A stretch of DNA of 64,000 nucleotides from Microbacterium enclense (GTDB lineage Bacteria; Actinomycetota; Actinomycetes; Actinomycetales; Microbacteriaceae), in NCBI GenBank assembly GCA_038182865.1, contig CP116226.1, positions 310,001 to 374,000 on the forward strand. The letters are read 5' to 3'. The notes beneath the pieces were generated by a model. The model did not search any database. It was not told the origin of the DNA and was given only the letters and a program-made list of their open reading frames with translations. A program made the translations under genes and the position numbers. Of the stretch, positions 37,284-44,474 are shown piece after piece. Position 1 is the stretch's first letter, and the number at the start of each line of letters is the position of its first letter.

Positions 37284-37838
37284 GTGACCGACCGAGATCC
37301 GGAGTTCCGCCTCGGCTCCGTGCTCGCGACCACCTTCACGGGAACGCTCACGGAGCGATCCGGCACGCCCGTCGAACGCATCCCCACTCCCGCGCGCCTC
37401 GCGGCGTGGTTTCGCGAGATGGACCTCGCCGTCGACACGTGCTCATCAGCCGACCTCGATGCGGCGCGCGAGCTCCGCGAGGCGATCCACACCGCCGCGA
37501 CGGCCCAAGCTCTCGGACAACCACGCCCGCGCGATGCCGTCGACGTGATCAATGTCTTCAGCGCGCGCGGCGGAGCCACGGCTTCTCTGACCGCGGATGG
37601 CCGGAGAAAGTGGGTGCTCGGTGGGTCCGAGACCGTCGCCGCGGCCCTGGGAGTCGTCGCCGCCGACGCGATCGACATCCTCGCCGGCGTGCGCCCGGGG
37701 GCACTCGCTCTGTGCGCGTCTCCGACGTGTCGCGCCGCGTTCTTCGACACAAGTCGCGGCCGCACGCGGCGCTGGTGCGACATGAACACCTGCGGCAATC
37801 ACGAGAAGAAAGCGCGACTGAAAGCCCGGCGCGGCTGA
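37284..37838 (+). CDS. CGNR zinc-finger transcriptional regulator
   Basis: A 184-residue protein with the stress-induced/ABATE-like N-terminal domain (LAAWFREMDLAVD, then ARELREAIHTAA) and the C-terminal CGNR zinc finger with ligands in CASPTCRAAFFD and RRWCDMNTCGNHEKKARL. The GTG start has a TATGCT box six bases upstream. It probably regulates itself and the divergent epoxide hydrolase through the repeats between them. Confidence 0.92.
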   Translation: MTDRDPEFRLGSVLATTFTGTLTERSGTPVERIPTPARLAAWFREMDLAVDTCSSADLDAARELREAIHTAATAQALGQPRPRDAVDVINVFSARGGATASLTADGRRKWVLGGSETVAAALGVVAADAIDILAGVRPGALALCASPTCRAAFFDTSRGRTRRWCDMNTCGNHEKKARLKARRG

Positions 37839-37908
37839 GGTGCGACGACTCAGCCGGTTTCCGAGCAGGCTGGCAGCGCGCGACGTCTTCGCCGCGCGTC
37901 GGTGCAAC

Positions 37909-37914
37909 TAGTCT
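37909..37914 (+). promoter_or_regulatory. -10 hexamer TAGTCT, leaderless start
   Basis: Six bases before the ATG of the hypothetical gene. Confidence 0.5.
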
Positions 37915-37920
37915 CGTCCC

Positions 37921-38241
37921 ATGACCTGCTCTCGCCCCACGTTCACCGAAATCAGCGAGTGGGTCGCTGACTACGAGAAGCACGATCACGTCGCCCACGC
38001 GACCGTGCACGTACTCCCCCAGGAAGACCCCGAGCACCCCGAGTCGGGAATCGTCGCCGTCCACCTGAATCATGGACCCGCGTCGATTTACTTGAATGTC
38101 GACTGCGAACGCAAATGGACCGCGGCACTGACGGAGCGCTCCGGCGAGTTCCCCCTTTCGGGCGGCCATCTCATCGCTCTCGGCGAGGAGCTGCTGACGA
38201 CCGGGCGCCTCTGCGAGTACCTGCAGTCGCGCACGATCTGA
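37921..38241 (+). CDS. Hypothetical protein
   Basis: A 106-residue soluble protein (TFTEISEWVADYEKHDHVA at the start; GIVAVHLNHGPASIYLNVDC in the middle; ALGEELLTTGRLCEYLQS at the end) with an alpha/beta pattern. I recognise no family. It is followed after five bases by the DUF1653 gene and is probably co-transcribed with it. Confidence 0.75.
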   Translation: MTCSRPTFTEISEWVADYEKHDHVAHATVHVLPQEDPEHPESGIVAVHLNHGPASIYLNVDCERKWTAALTERSGEFPLSGGHLIALGEELLTTGRLCEYLQSRTI

Positions 38242-38246
38242 CGCCG

Positions 38247-38483
38247 GTGAGTTCTTCCGACGAAGCGATGCGTCCGGATATCGAACCCGGCATCTACGAG
38301 CACTTCAAGGGCCAGCGGTACGAGGTGTTCGGGACGGCCAGGCATTCCGAGACGGAGGAGATCTTCGTCTCGTACCGCAAGCTCTACGACGATTACTCGT
38401 TCTGGGTGCGCCCGATCGAGATGTTCACCGAGACCGTCGAGCGGGACGGGTACTCGGGGCCGCGGTTCCGTCGCATCGCGTAG
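38247..38483 (+). CDS. DUF1653 domain protein
   Basis: A 78-residue protein with the family pattern PGIYEHFKGQRYEVFGTARH, then SYRKLYDDYSFWVRPIEMF. The function of DUF1653 is unknown. The GTG five bases after the preceding stop is used here; an ATG at 38268 gives a 71-residue protein closer to the family minimum. Confidence 0.85.
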   Translation: MSSSDEAMRPDIEPGIYEHFKGQRYEVFGTARHSETEEIFVSYRKLYDDYSFWVRPIEMFTETVERDGYSGPRFRRIA

Positions 38484-38666
38484 CTTCCGACAGGCCTTGG
38501 GGCCGATGGAAGGGGTCTCGAACCACGGCGCGGTGACAGCGCCCGATCACCTCCCCCGAACGGGGGACAGGCGCTTCATTCGCGGTGGGCATCGCCTGAA
38601 GGTTTCCTGTGCGCGCTTGATGTTCCCGGGGCTTCGGAGCAGCGTCGAAAGCGGAGGTGTACGAAC

Positions 38667-38691
38667 CATGAAAGCGAGGAAGCCCACATGA
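38667..38691 (+). other. Seven-codon upstream frame overlapping the module copy 2 start
   Basis: Downstream of a strong GGAGG, an ATG opens a tiny frame (MKARKPT) whose TGA overlaps the start of the secreted-protein gene as ATGA. The corresponding ATG and GCGAGGAAGC are conserved before copy 1 at 34850, but there the frame does not stop at the overlap. Confidence 0.3.
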
Positions 38692-39293
38692 GTCATCACA
38701 TCGCCACACGATCGGCGCGAAAATTCGGATGGAGCGTGGCAGCGTCAGCCGTCGCGGCGATCGCTTTATCACCCCTCGTATCCGCGCCCGCGACTGCGGC
38801 AGAGACGAGCGGTCCAGAACACGCTCAGACGTTCTCCCTGGGCTTGACAGTGGATGAGGTTCGACAAGCCCACCAGGACTTTCAGGCCGCGGGTATCCCC
38901 TTCGACGCCGTCGAGGACGCGACGGGTACGGTGAATGTCTATCACTTCCCGGAGGGTGATTTCGGCCTGCGGGTGCCCCCCGACCCCGGTACCGTCTCGC
39001 CCGCGATCGGCGTCGGTTCTGACGCTGACGGACAGTACATCTCGTTCAACCACACCGATCAGATTGCGATCAAGAACGGATCTGTGACGGCCCTCCTCGG
39101 AGCCATAGCGCTCCTCAATCCAGGTGTCGGATTCGCAGCTTCGGTCTTTGTGGGATGGGCGGGCACCTATGTAAACGACCAAGGTGCGTGCTCCGGTAAC
39201 GACGAGTTGTGGGTTTATTACACTGACGGCCCGACCGGGCCCGCGTACTCGCAAGTCATTTGTCGCCCGGTCTCCTACCCCGGAGGTGGATGA
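38688..39293 (+). CDS. Secreted protein with hydrophobic hairpin, module copy 2
   Basis: A 201-residue paralogue of the protein at 34224-34832. It has a signal peptide ending PATAA, the shared GLTVDEVRQAHQDFQAAGIP and NVYHFPEGDFGL, the hydrophobic hairpin ALLNPGVGFAASVFVGW, and the strictly kept C-terminal CSGNDELWVYY and VICRPVSYPGGG. The hairpin is the most divergent part between the copies while both flanks are nearly identical. GCGAGGAAGC precedes the ATG. Confidence 0.85.
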   Translation: MSHHIATRSARKFGWSVAASAVAAIALSPLVSAPATAAETSGPEHAQTFSLGLTVDEVRQAHQDFQAAGIPFDAVEDATGTVNVYHFPEGDFGLRVPPDPGTVSPAIGVGSDADGQYISFNHTDQIAIKNGSVTALLGAIALLNPGVGFAASVFVGWAGTYVNDQGACSGNDELWVYYTDGPTGPAYSQVICRPVSYPGGG

Positions 39294-39526
39294 GCATGAG
39301 TCCCCAACACCGGAAGCGCCTGTCATTCGCGGCAGCCTTGGCATTCATCGTTCTCGTTATCGCGACCGGACCCGTGTTCGTGTCGTCGGGATTCGCAGGG
39401 GGACTCGGCATCCTCGCGCTGTCTGCCATCCTTCCGGCGCTCGTGCTCGGCACGGTCGCGTACATCTGGGCGAGTAACGATCGCGACGCGGCGCGATCAG
39501 GAACAGCCGACCCTCCTCGGCGCTGA
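39290..39526 (+). CDS. Small two-helix membrane protein, module copy 2
   Basis: A 78-residue paralogue of 33988-34227 with a basic N terminus (PQHRKRLSF), two hydrophobic segments and a tail starting SNDRDAAR. Its ATG overlaps the stop of the secreted-protein gene (ATGA), with GGAGG encoded by the terminal Gly codons. The conserved coupling in both copies argues that the two proteins work together. Confidence 0.8.
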   Translation: MSMSPQHRKRLSFAAALAFIVLVIATGPVFVSSGFAGGLGILALSAILPALVLGTVAYIWASNDRDAARSGTADPPRR

Positions 39527-39561
39527 TTGGCGCAGACGTCCTGCCGCAAGAGGGACGGGAC

Positions 39562-39626
39562 GTCCGCGATGCGCACAATTCCATCGACATGCGTCCATTC
39601 CGACTCAGGTTGCGCGCATCGCGGAC
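39562..39626. repeat. 13-bp perfect inverted repeat
   Basis: GTCCGCGATGCGC (39562-39574) and GCGCATCGCGGAC (39614-39626) are separated by 39 nt. It is the only structure that I see in the 317-nt gap between the module and the copper-storage-like gene. Confidence 0.6.
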
Positions 39627-39843
39627 GATATGCACGGCCGATGCCGCTTCCACGCTCGAACCCGGATGCCGATCCCCCGGCATCCGCAGTGCACACCGCC
39701 CTCCGCACAACGCCTTACCAGCAACCGATCAACCTGCTGCGAGCACTGTCTCGTGACGGCGACCCCGCGTACGATCACCCTTACGCCGGAGTCCCTCCAC
39801 GGCATCCGGTCCCTCCGTCACGACGAGAACACGGGAGATTCAG

Positions 39844-40245
39844 ATGGACACGATGGCAATGATGAAGTCGATGGACATGGGCGAAATGACCATGGACATG
39901 GATGCCATGCAGGAATGCATGCAGTCCCTGAACGCCTGCGCGATGGCCGCGGCGATGTGCGCCGGCAGCGACATGATGCACGGCCCCGAGATGGCGACGT
40001 GCTGTGCCATGTGCTCGAACATGGTCGAGATGGCTCAGGCGACGATGCACATGATGATGCGTCCGGCCGGGATGAACATGGACGTGATGAGCGCCATGAT
40101 GACCGCCTGCATGACCATGGGCAAGGCTTGCGCCGCCGAATGCCGCGCGCACGCCGACATGGACGAGATGTGCCGCTACTGCGCGATGGCCTGCGACGAC
40201 ATGGTCATGAAGTGCGAGGCCATGATGGCCTCGATGTCTTCCTGA
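39844..40245 (+). CDS. Met/Cys-rich four-helix copper-storage-like protein
   Basis: A 133-residue protein with 38 methionines and 13 cysteines by my count. Helical periodicity and Cys spacing (ACAMAAAMCAG, ATCCAMCSNM, ACAAECRAHAD, CRYCAMACDD) match the DUF326/Csp four-helix bundle that stores Cu(I) along its inner cysteines. The methionine content is far above the usual, especially in the first 30 residues (MDTMAMMKSMDMGEMTMDMD). No signal peptide is visible, so it would be cytosolic. GGGAGA precedes the ATG. No copper pump or CsoR lies nearby. Confidence 0.85.
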   Translation: MDTMAMMKSMDMGEMTMDMDAMQECMQSLNACAMAAAMCAGSDMMHGPEMATCCAMCSNMVEMAQATMHMMMRPAGMNMDVMSAMMTACMTMGKACAAECRAHADMDEMCRYCAMACDDMVMKCEAMMASMSS

Positions 40246-40370
40246 CTCGTATCGGGGTCGAACAGCATCGCCAAAATCCCCGAGGTCACGAGGAAGAACA
40301 CCGCCACGACGGCGACGACGAGAACGAGGACCAGTACGACGGGAGAGCCTTCTCGCCGGTCCTGAGTCAT
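40176..40370 (-). CDS. Small single-helix membrane protein (uncertain)
   Basis: A 64-residue frame starts MTQDRREGSP and has one strong membrane helix (VVLVLVLVVAVVAVFFLV). Its last ~23 codons lie antisense to the copper-storage-like gene. The basic start and helix look genuine; the C-terminal part may be an accident of the overlap. Confidence 0.45.
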   Translation of the reverse strand: MTQDRREGSPVVLVLVLVVAVVAVFFLVTSGILAMLFDPDTSQEDIEAIMASHFMTMSSQAIAQ

Positions 40371-40392
40371 CCCGTCAGTATGCCCCGCGGCG

Positions 40393-40650
40393 TCAGGCGG
40401 CGCGCGCGGTCGTGACGACCGTCGCCGCGTTCAGGAGTTCCGCGACCGGGTGATAAGCCACCGGCTCCCCCACCGCGATGTCGAACGCGGGACCCACGAC
40501 CCGGAGTGCTACCGTCGCGCCGCTCAGCAGCGCGACGGTGATCGTCGCGCCGTCGGCGTCGATCACGAGGCCGTCCCACCACGCGGACGGGTTCGAGGCT
40601 GCCATGCAGCGCTGGATCGGGTGGACTGTCGACGAGATCGTGCGGGACAT
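40393..40650 (-). CDS. Hypothetical small protein
   Basis: An 85-residue protein (SAWWDGLVIDADGATITVAL, then VVGPAFDIAVGEPVAYHPVA) with a beta-rich pattern that resembles a small barrel. I recognise no family. AGGTGAAG precedes the ATG and a TAGCTT box lies about 30 bases upstream. Confidence 0.65.
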   Translation of the reverse strand: MSRTISSTVHPIQRCMAASNPSAWWDGLVIDADGATITVALLSGATVALRVVGPAFDIAVGEPVAYHPVAELLNAATVVTTARAA

Positions 40651-40769
40651 GGCTTCACCTGCCTTCGAGGGGTTTCGGTGAGACGAAGCTACGGGATGCC
40701 GAGGGCTCGGGGCGCGGATGGCGTAGCGGAACGTAACACCCGGGGTCGAGGGCGCCACGGCTTCGTTCC

Positions 40770-41684
40770 TCAGCTCTCACGAGGCGATGCGATCTGAGTC
40801 ATCGCGTGTTCCAGCGCATCGAGGACGGCACGGACGTTCGGGCCATCCCGGCGCGCGACGCGCACGATGGCGGTGATCTCTCGGAACGCGGTCTCATCAG
40901 CCAGGGGCACTGCGACCGTGCCCGTCGGGAGAGCGCCCCGCCCCAGTCTGGGGAGCGCCGCGATCGCGAGCCCTCGCTCGACGAACGCGAGCAGCGACTG
41001 GAACTCCGCGGCCTCGTAGATGGTGCCGGCGCTCCGTTCGAGCCCCGCCGTCGAGTCCAGCCACCGGCGGTAGGGGTCACCCTCGGGGGTCACCGCCCAG
41101 TTCTCCTCGACGAGGTCGCTCCACCGTACGCGGGCGGCACCCGAGAGCGGATGGCCGACGGGGAGGATGACGTCGACGGCATCCTGTCCGAGGTCCACCC
41201 GGTGCAGGTCGGGGTCGGCACGGCGGGTCGGCGCATCGCCCCACGACTTCACGAGGGCGACATCGGCGAGCCCCAGTCGCACGTACCGGGCGCCCTCGTC
41301 GGGCTCCAGCTCGATCGGCTCGACGCGCAGCGCCGGGTGCGCGTCGTGGAGCGCTGCGATGACAGGAACCACGAGTCCGCGCAGCGCCGTCGGGAAGGCG
41401 GCGATTCGCACACGACCGGAGGGACGATCGGATGCCGCGACCTCGGCCAGGTCATCGAGACGGAGCACGGCATCCCTCCCCTCATCGACGAGCCGGCGCG
41501 CGAACTCGGTGAGAACGACCCCACGGCCCACCCGCTCCAGCAGTGGCGCCCCGACCGCATGCTCGAGACGCTGCACGCGCTGGGTGACGTTCGACGGGGT
41601 GTAGTGGAGTAGTCCCGCGGCCGCGGTCACCGAACCAGTGTCTGCCACGGCGATGAGGGCGCGCAGCCCCTGCACATCGATCAT
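40770..41684 (-). CDS. LysR-type regulator, ArgP/IciA-like
   Basis: A 304-residue LysR protein with an N-terminal winged helix (LRALIAVADTGSVTAAAGLL) and a substrate-binding effector domain. The ArgP/IciA subgroup often controls amino-acid exporters. It is divergent from a DMT transporter, its likely target. The ATG has a TACGAT box six bases upstream. Confidence 0.92.
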   Translation of the reverse strand: MIDVQGLRALIAVADTGSVTAAAGLLHYTPSNVTQRVQRLEHAVGAPLLERVGRGVVLTEFARRLVDEGRDAVLRLDDLAEVAASDRPSGRVRIAAFPTALRGLVVPVIAALHDAHPALRVEPIELEPDEGARYVRLGLADVALVKSWGDAPTRRADPDLHRVDLGQDAVDVILPVGHPLSGAARVRWSDLVEENWAVTPEGDPYRRWLDSTAGLERSAGTIYEAAEFQSLLAFVERGLAIAALPRLGRGALPTGTVAVPLADETAFREITAIVRVARRDGPNVRAVLDALEHAMTQIASPRES

Positions 41685-41690
41685 TCACTG

Positions 41691-41696
41691 ATCGTA
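41691..41696 (-). promoter_or_regulatory. -10 hexamer TACGAT of the lysR-type gene
   Basis: Six bases upstream of the ATG. The AT-rich gap to the DMT gene also has AATCG-N17-CGATT (41697-41723), a possible LysR site. Confidence 0.5.
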
Positions 41697-41756
41697 AATC
41701 GCGTAGCCAATTAAAGCTCGATTGTGCTTCACGGTTTACGCCGCGACCATCGAGAA

Positions 41757-42662
41757 GTGACTCAGACGACCCCGCTCGCCCCCGGCATCCCTTCTTCTCA
41801 CAACCCGCGTACCCGGGCGAGTGTGATGCTGGCGCTCGCGATGGCCGGGTGGGGCACGATCGGCCTCTTCAGCATCCAGGCGGGAAGCGACGCGATCACC
41901 ACGACCGCGTGGCGCTGCGTGTTCGGCGCCGCGACACTCCTGGTGCTGTCGCTGGCGACGCGGTCGTTCGGCACGTCGGTGTGGACGCGGCGCGCTGTCG
42001 CGCTGACCGTTCTCGGCGGGCTCGCGCTCGTGGCGAACTGGGCCTTCCTCTTCTTCTCGTTCGGTCAGACGACCATCACCATCACGACCGTCGCGTACCA
42101 CCTCGAGCCGTTCTTCCTCGTCGCTCTCGGCGCGATCGCCAGCCGCACGGCCCCGCGGCGGGGAGACATCGCCTGGCTGGTCGCCGCTTTCGGCGGACTC
42201 CTGCTGGCGACGCAGTTCATCGGCTTCCGTGGCATCCAGCCGCTCGATCCGGCGCAGTTGCTCGGCATCGGCGCCGCGCTGGCTGCCGGAGCCCTCTACG
42301 CGGTCGCCACCTTCGCCGCGCAGCACACTCGCGGCATCCGTCCCTACCCGATGACGCTCATCCAGTGCGTCGTCGGCGCCGCGATTCTCCTCCCGTTCGC
42401 GAGCGCACTGGACTGGAGCGGCCCCTTCTGGGGCTGGATCGCGGTGATGGGCATCGTGCATACGGGTCTGCTGTACTCGATCCTTTACAGCAGTGCCCGC
42501 GTGCTCTCCACGATCACGCTCGCCGCCCTGTCGTTCGTGAACCCCGCCGTCGCGGTGCTCGTCGACGTGATGGTCTACGGGCACGTGCCCGACGCGCTGC
42601 AGCTGCTCGGCATCGCGGTGATCGCAGGGGCGACGTTGGCGATGACGGTGCGCAACCGCTGA
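41757..42662 (+). CDS. EamA/DMT family transporter
   Basis: A 301-residue membrane protein with ten helices in two EamA halves (LALAMAGWGTIGLFSIQAG at the start; ITLAALSFVNPAVAVLVDV in the second half). Such proteins usually export metabolites or amino acids. The GTG at 41757 is chosen because it leaves a normal short cytoplasmic lead before the first helix. Confidence 0.9.
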   Translation: MTQTTPLAPGIPSSHNPRTRASVMLALAMAGWGTIGLFSIQAGSDAITTTAWRCVFGAATLLVLSLATRSFGTSVWTRRAVALTVLGGLALVANWAFLFFSFGQTTITITTVAYHLEPFFLVALGAIASRTAPRRGDIAWLVAAFGGLLLATQFIGFRGIQPLDPAQLLGIGAALAAGALYAVATFAAQHTRGIRPYPMTLIQCVVGAAILLPFASALDWSGPFWGWIAVMGIVHTGLLYSILYSSARVLSTITLAALSFVNPAVAVLVDVMVYGHVPDALQLLGIAVIAGATLAMTVRNR

Positions 42663-42732
42663 GGTGTAGCGCATCCGCCCCACCGCGGCCAGGGGTGCGA
42701 GCGCGTCCGCTGCCGAACGACCGGGGCGGAGA

Positions 42733-43092
42733 TCACGCCGCCGGCGGAGCGGGTGCGGCACCCATGATCAGCTCCGGTCTCGTATCGGCGGGTACGGGGA
42801 ACCACGCGAGAAACGTCACCCCCTCCTCCGTGGCGTCGAATCGCGAGATGGTTCGCGCGGCCGGTTCGTAGAAGGTGTCTCCGGCTCGCAAGATCGACTC
42901 CTCCCCGGCTCCGACCTGGAAAATCGCCGACCCGGCCTCGATGACCCCGAACACGGGACCGTTGTGCCAATGAGCACCGAGATGCACCCCGGACGGAATC
43001 GTGATGCGCCGCACCTCGACCGACGCGAAGCTCGGCGCACCGTCGAGGGTCACCGTGTCGAGAAGCACGCGTTGCACAGTGGTGTCATTCAT
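42733..43092 (-). CDS. Cupin domain protein
   Basis: A 119-residue single-domain cupin with motif 1 HLGAHWHNGPVFGVIEAG (two His and one Glu) and motif 2 LRAGDTFYEPAARTISRF. The His-x-His pair suggests metal binding, although the motif 2 His is not in its usual place. Its ATG overlaps the stop of a possible upstream 81-residue frame. Confidence 0.88.
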   Translation of the reverse strand: MNDTTVQRVLLDTVTLDGAPSFASVEVRRITIPSGVHLGAHWHNGPVFGVIEAGSAIFQVGAGEESILRAGDTFYEPAARTISRFDATEEGVTFLAWFPVPADTRPELIMGAAPAPPAA

Positions 43093-43334
43093 GCATTCAT
43101 CCTGGCCCGCACGAGGTCGCGGCGACGTGACGCCCGCGCGATTCGGCTCGACACGCTCGCGAGGCGAGACGTCTCACGGGAGAGGGCAAGAACGGATGCC
43201 ACGATGCCGACGGCACCTGTGGCCTCGACGTACGAACGGCCCAGGGTTTCGACACGGTGAGCCGCCACGGCCTGTGCGGCCTCATCGTGCTCTCTCGGAC
43301 CACCACGGCGGCACAGGAAGTGAACCGCGCGCAC
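43089..43334 (-). CDS. Possible small protein upstream of the cupin
   Basis: An 81-residue frame with coding-like codon use in its second half (GAVGIVASVLALSRETSRLA, then an Arg-rich end). It ends in an ATGA overlap with the cupin gene, which argues for translation, but the first 20 residues look random and no family is recognised. Confidence 0.4.
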   Translation of the reverse strand: MRAVHFLCRRGGPREHDEAAQAVAAHRVETLGRSYVEATGAVGIVASVLALSRETSRLASVSSRIARASRRRDLVRARMNA

Positions 43335-43520
43335 CTCGGCTGGGCGGGCTCGGACGCTCCCCCGGGGCTCGAAGACGATCGGTGATGATTCCCCGCCATC
43401 CGTTGCCGATCAGCTCGCGTCGTCACAGTCGCTTCACTCGCCGACCGATCGAGCGCCGCAGCATTGTGGCGGCGGCCCCGGCTGAGGTACGTTCACCCGC
43501 AGTAGAGACGAGGTTCGCGC

Positions 43521-44474
43521 GTGGGCAGTGACTCTTTGCTTGCCGTCATCTATCGGGGGAGGCCGGCTACGGTTGCCGAACTCGCCACCCTGTCCCATCT
43601 GGGAGGGCCGGAGGCCCGCGCGGCTGTCGATGACTTCCGGCGCCGGGGTCTGCTGGGCGGCACAGGCGATGAACTCGCGTACACGAATCCGGCATTCTGG
43701 GCCGCGGGCGCCGTTGCCACCCGTTCGGCTGAGCTGCGCAGCACCGCTGCGGAGGCGCTGGCAGACCTCGAGAACATCGTGTCCAACTTGCCCGAGATGC
43801 TTCGGGATTGGGCTGTCGGTGAAGCGTCGGATGACCCGGTGCCCGTCGTCATCCGGCACGGGCCACACGCCTCAGAGGACCTCTGGTTCGATACCGCGCG
43901 GCATGATTCGGGCACGCTGGATGCGGTCCTGCCTCAGATCGATCGCTTTGCCGGAAGCTCCCCGGACCGGTCTGCCCGCTTCGGTCGGGCTCTGTCCGGC
44001 AAGGATGCGGTGCGCGTCATCATGCCGACGTGGGCGACCGATGATGCGGACACCCGCTCCAGTACGGCACATTACGGTTCTGTGGGTGTCGAGTACCGCC
44101 TGATGGACACCCCACCGAGCTGGTTCTGGGTCGATGGGGATCAACTGGCGGTGCCCTTCGAATGGGGCGAGGGCCGACCGACGAGTGTCCTCGGCGTGAG
44201 GAATGCCGCGCTCGCAGGGATGGCGCGGGACTACTTCGAATGTCTCTGGCGGCGCGCACAACCCGTCGTGCCCGTGGAGAACTCCTGGTCACCGCTGCTC
44301 CAGCTCATGCGTCAGGGGATCACGCTGGACACGGCGTCTCGCCGGGTTGGCATAGCCCCCCGTACCGGGCGGCGCAGGATCTCAGATGCCATGGCCCACT
44401 ACGGAGTCTCGACGCTGTTCGCTCTCGGTGTCGCCTGGGCCGCGGACGAGAGCGCCACACGCCCTACCGGCTAG
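43521..44474 (+). CDS. Helix-turn-helix regulator of the TrmB/LuxR kind
   Basis: A 317-residue protein with an N-terminal winged-helix-like region (RPATVAELATLSHLGGPEAR) and a C-terminal helix-turn-helix (GITLDTASRRVGIAPRTGRR, then ISDAMAHYGVSTLFALGVAW) like that of LuxR-type regulators of this class. The middle may bind a ligand. Its TAG and the TAG of the convergent lipoprotein gene share the same CTAG tetramer. Confidence 0.75.
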   Translation: MGSDSLLAVIYRGRPATVAELATLSHLGGPEARAAVDDFRRRGLLGGTGDELAYTNPAFWAAGAVATRSAELRSTAAEALADLENIVSNLPEMLRDWAVGEASDDPVPVVIRHGPHASEDLWFDTARHDSGTLDAVLPQIDRFAGSSPDRSARFGRALSGKDAVRVIMPTWATDDADTRSSTAHYGSVGVEYRLMDTPPSWFWVDGDQLAVPFEWGEGRPTSVLGVRNAALAGMARDYFECLWRRAQPVVPVENSWSPLLQLMRQGITLDTASRRVGIAPRTGRRRISDAMAHYGVSTLFALGVAWAADESATRPTG

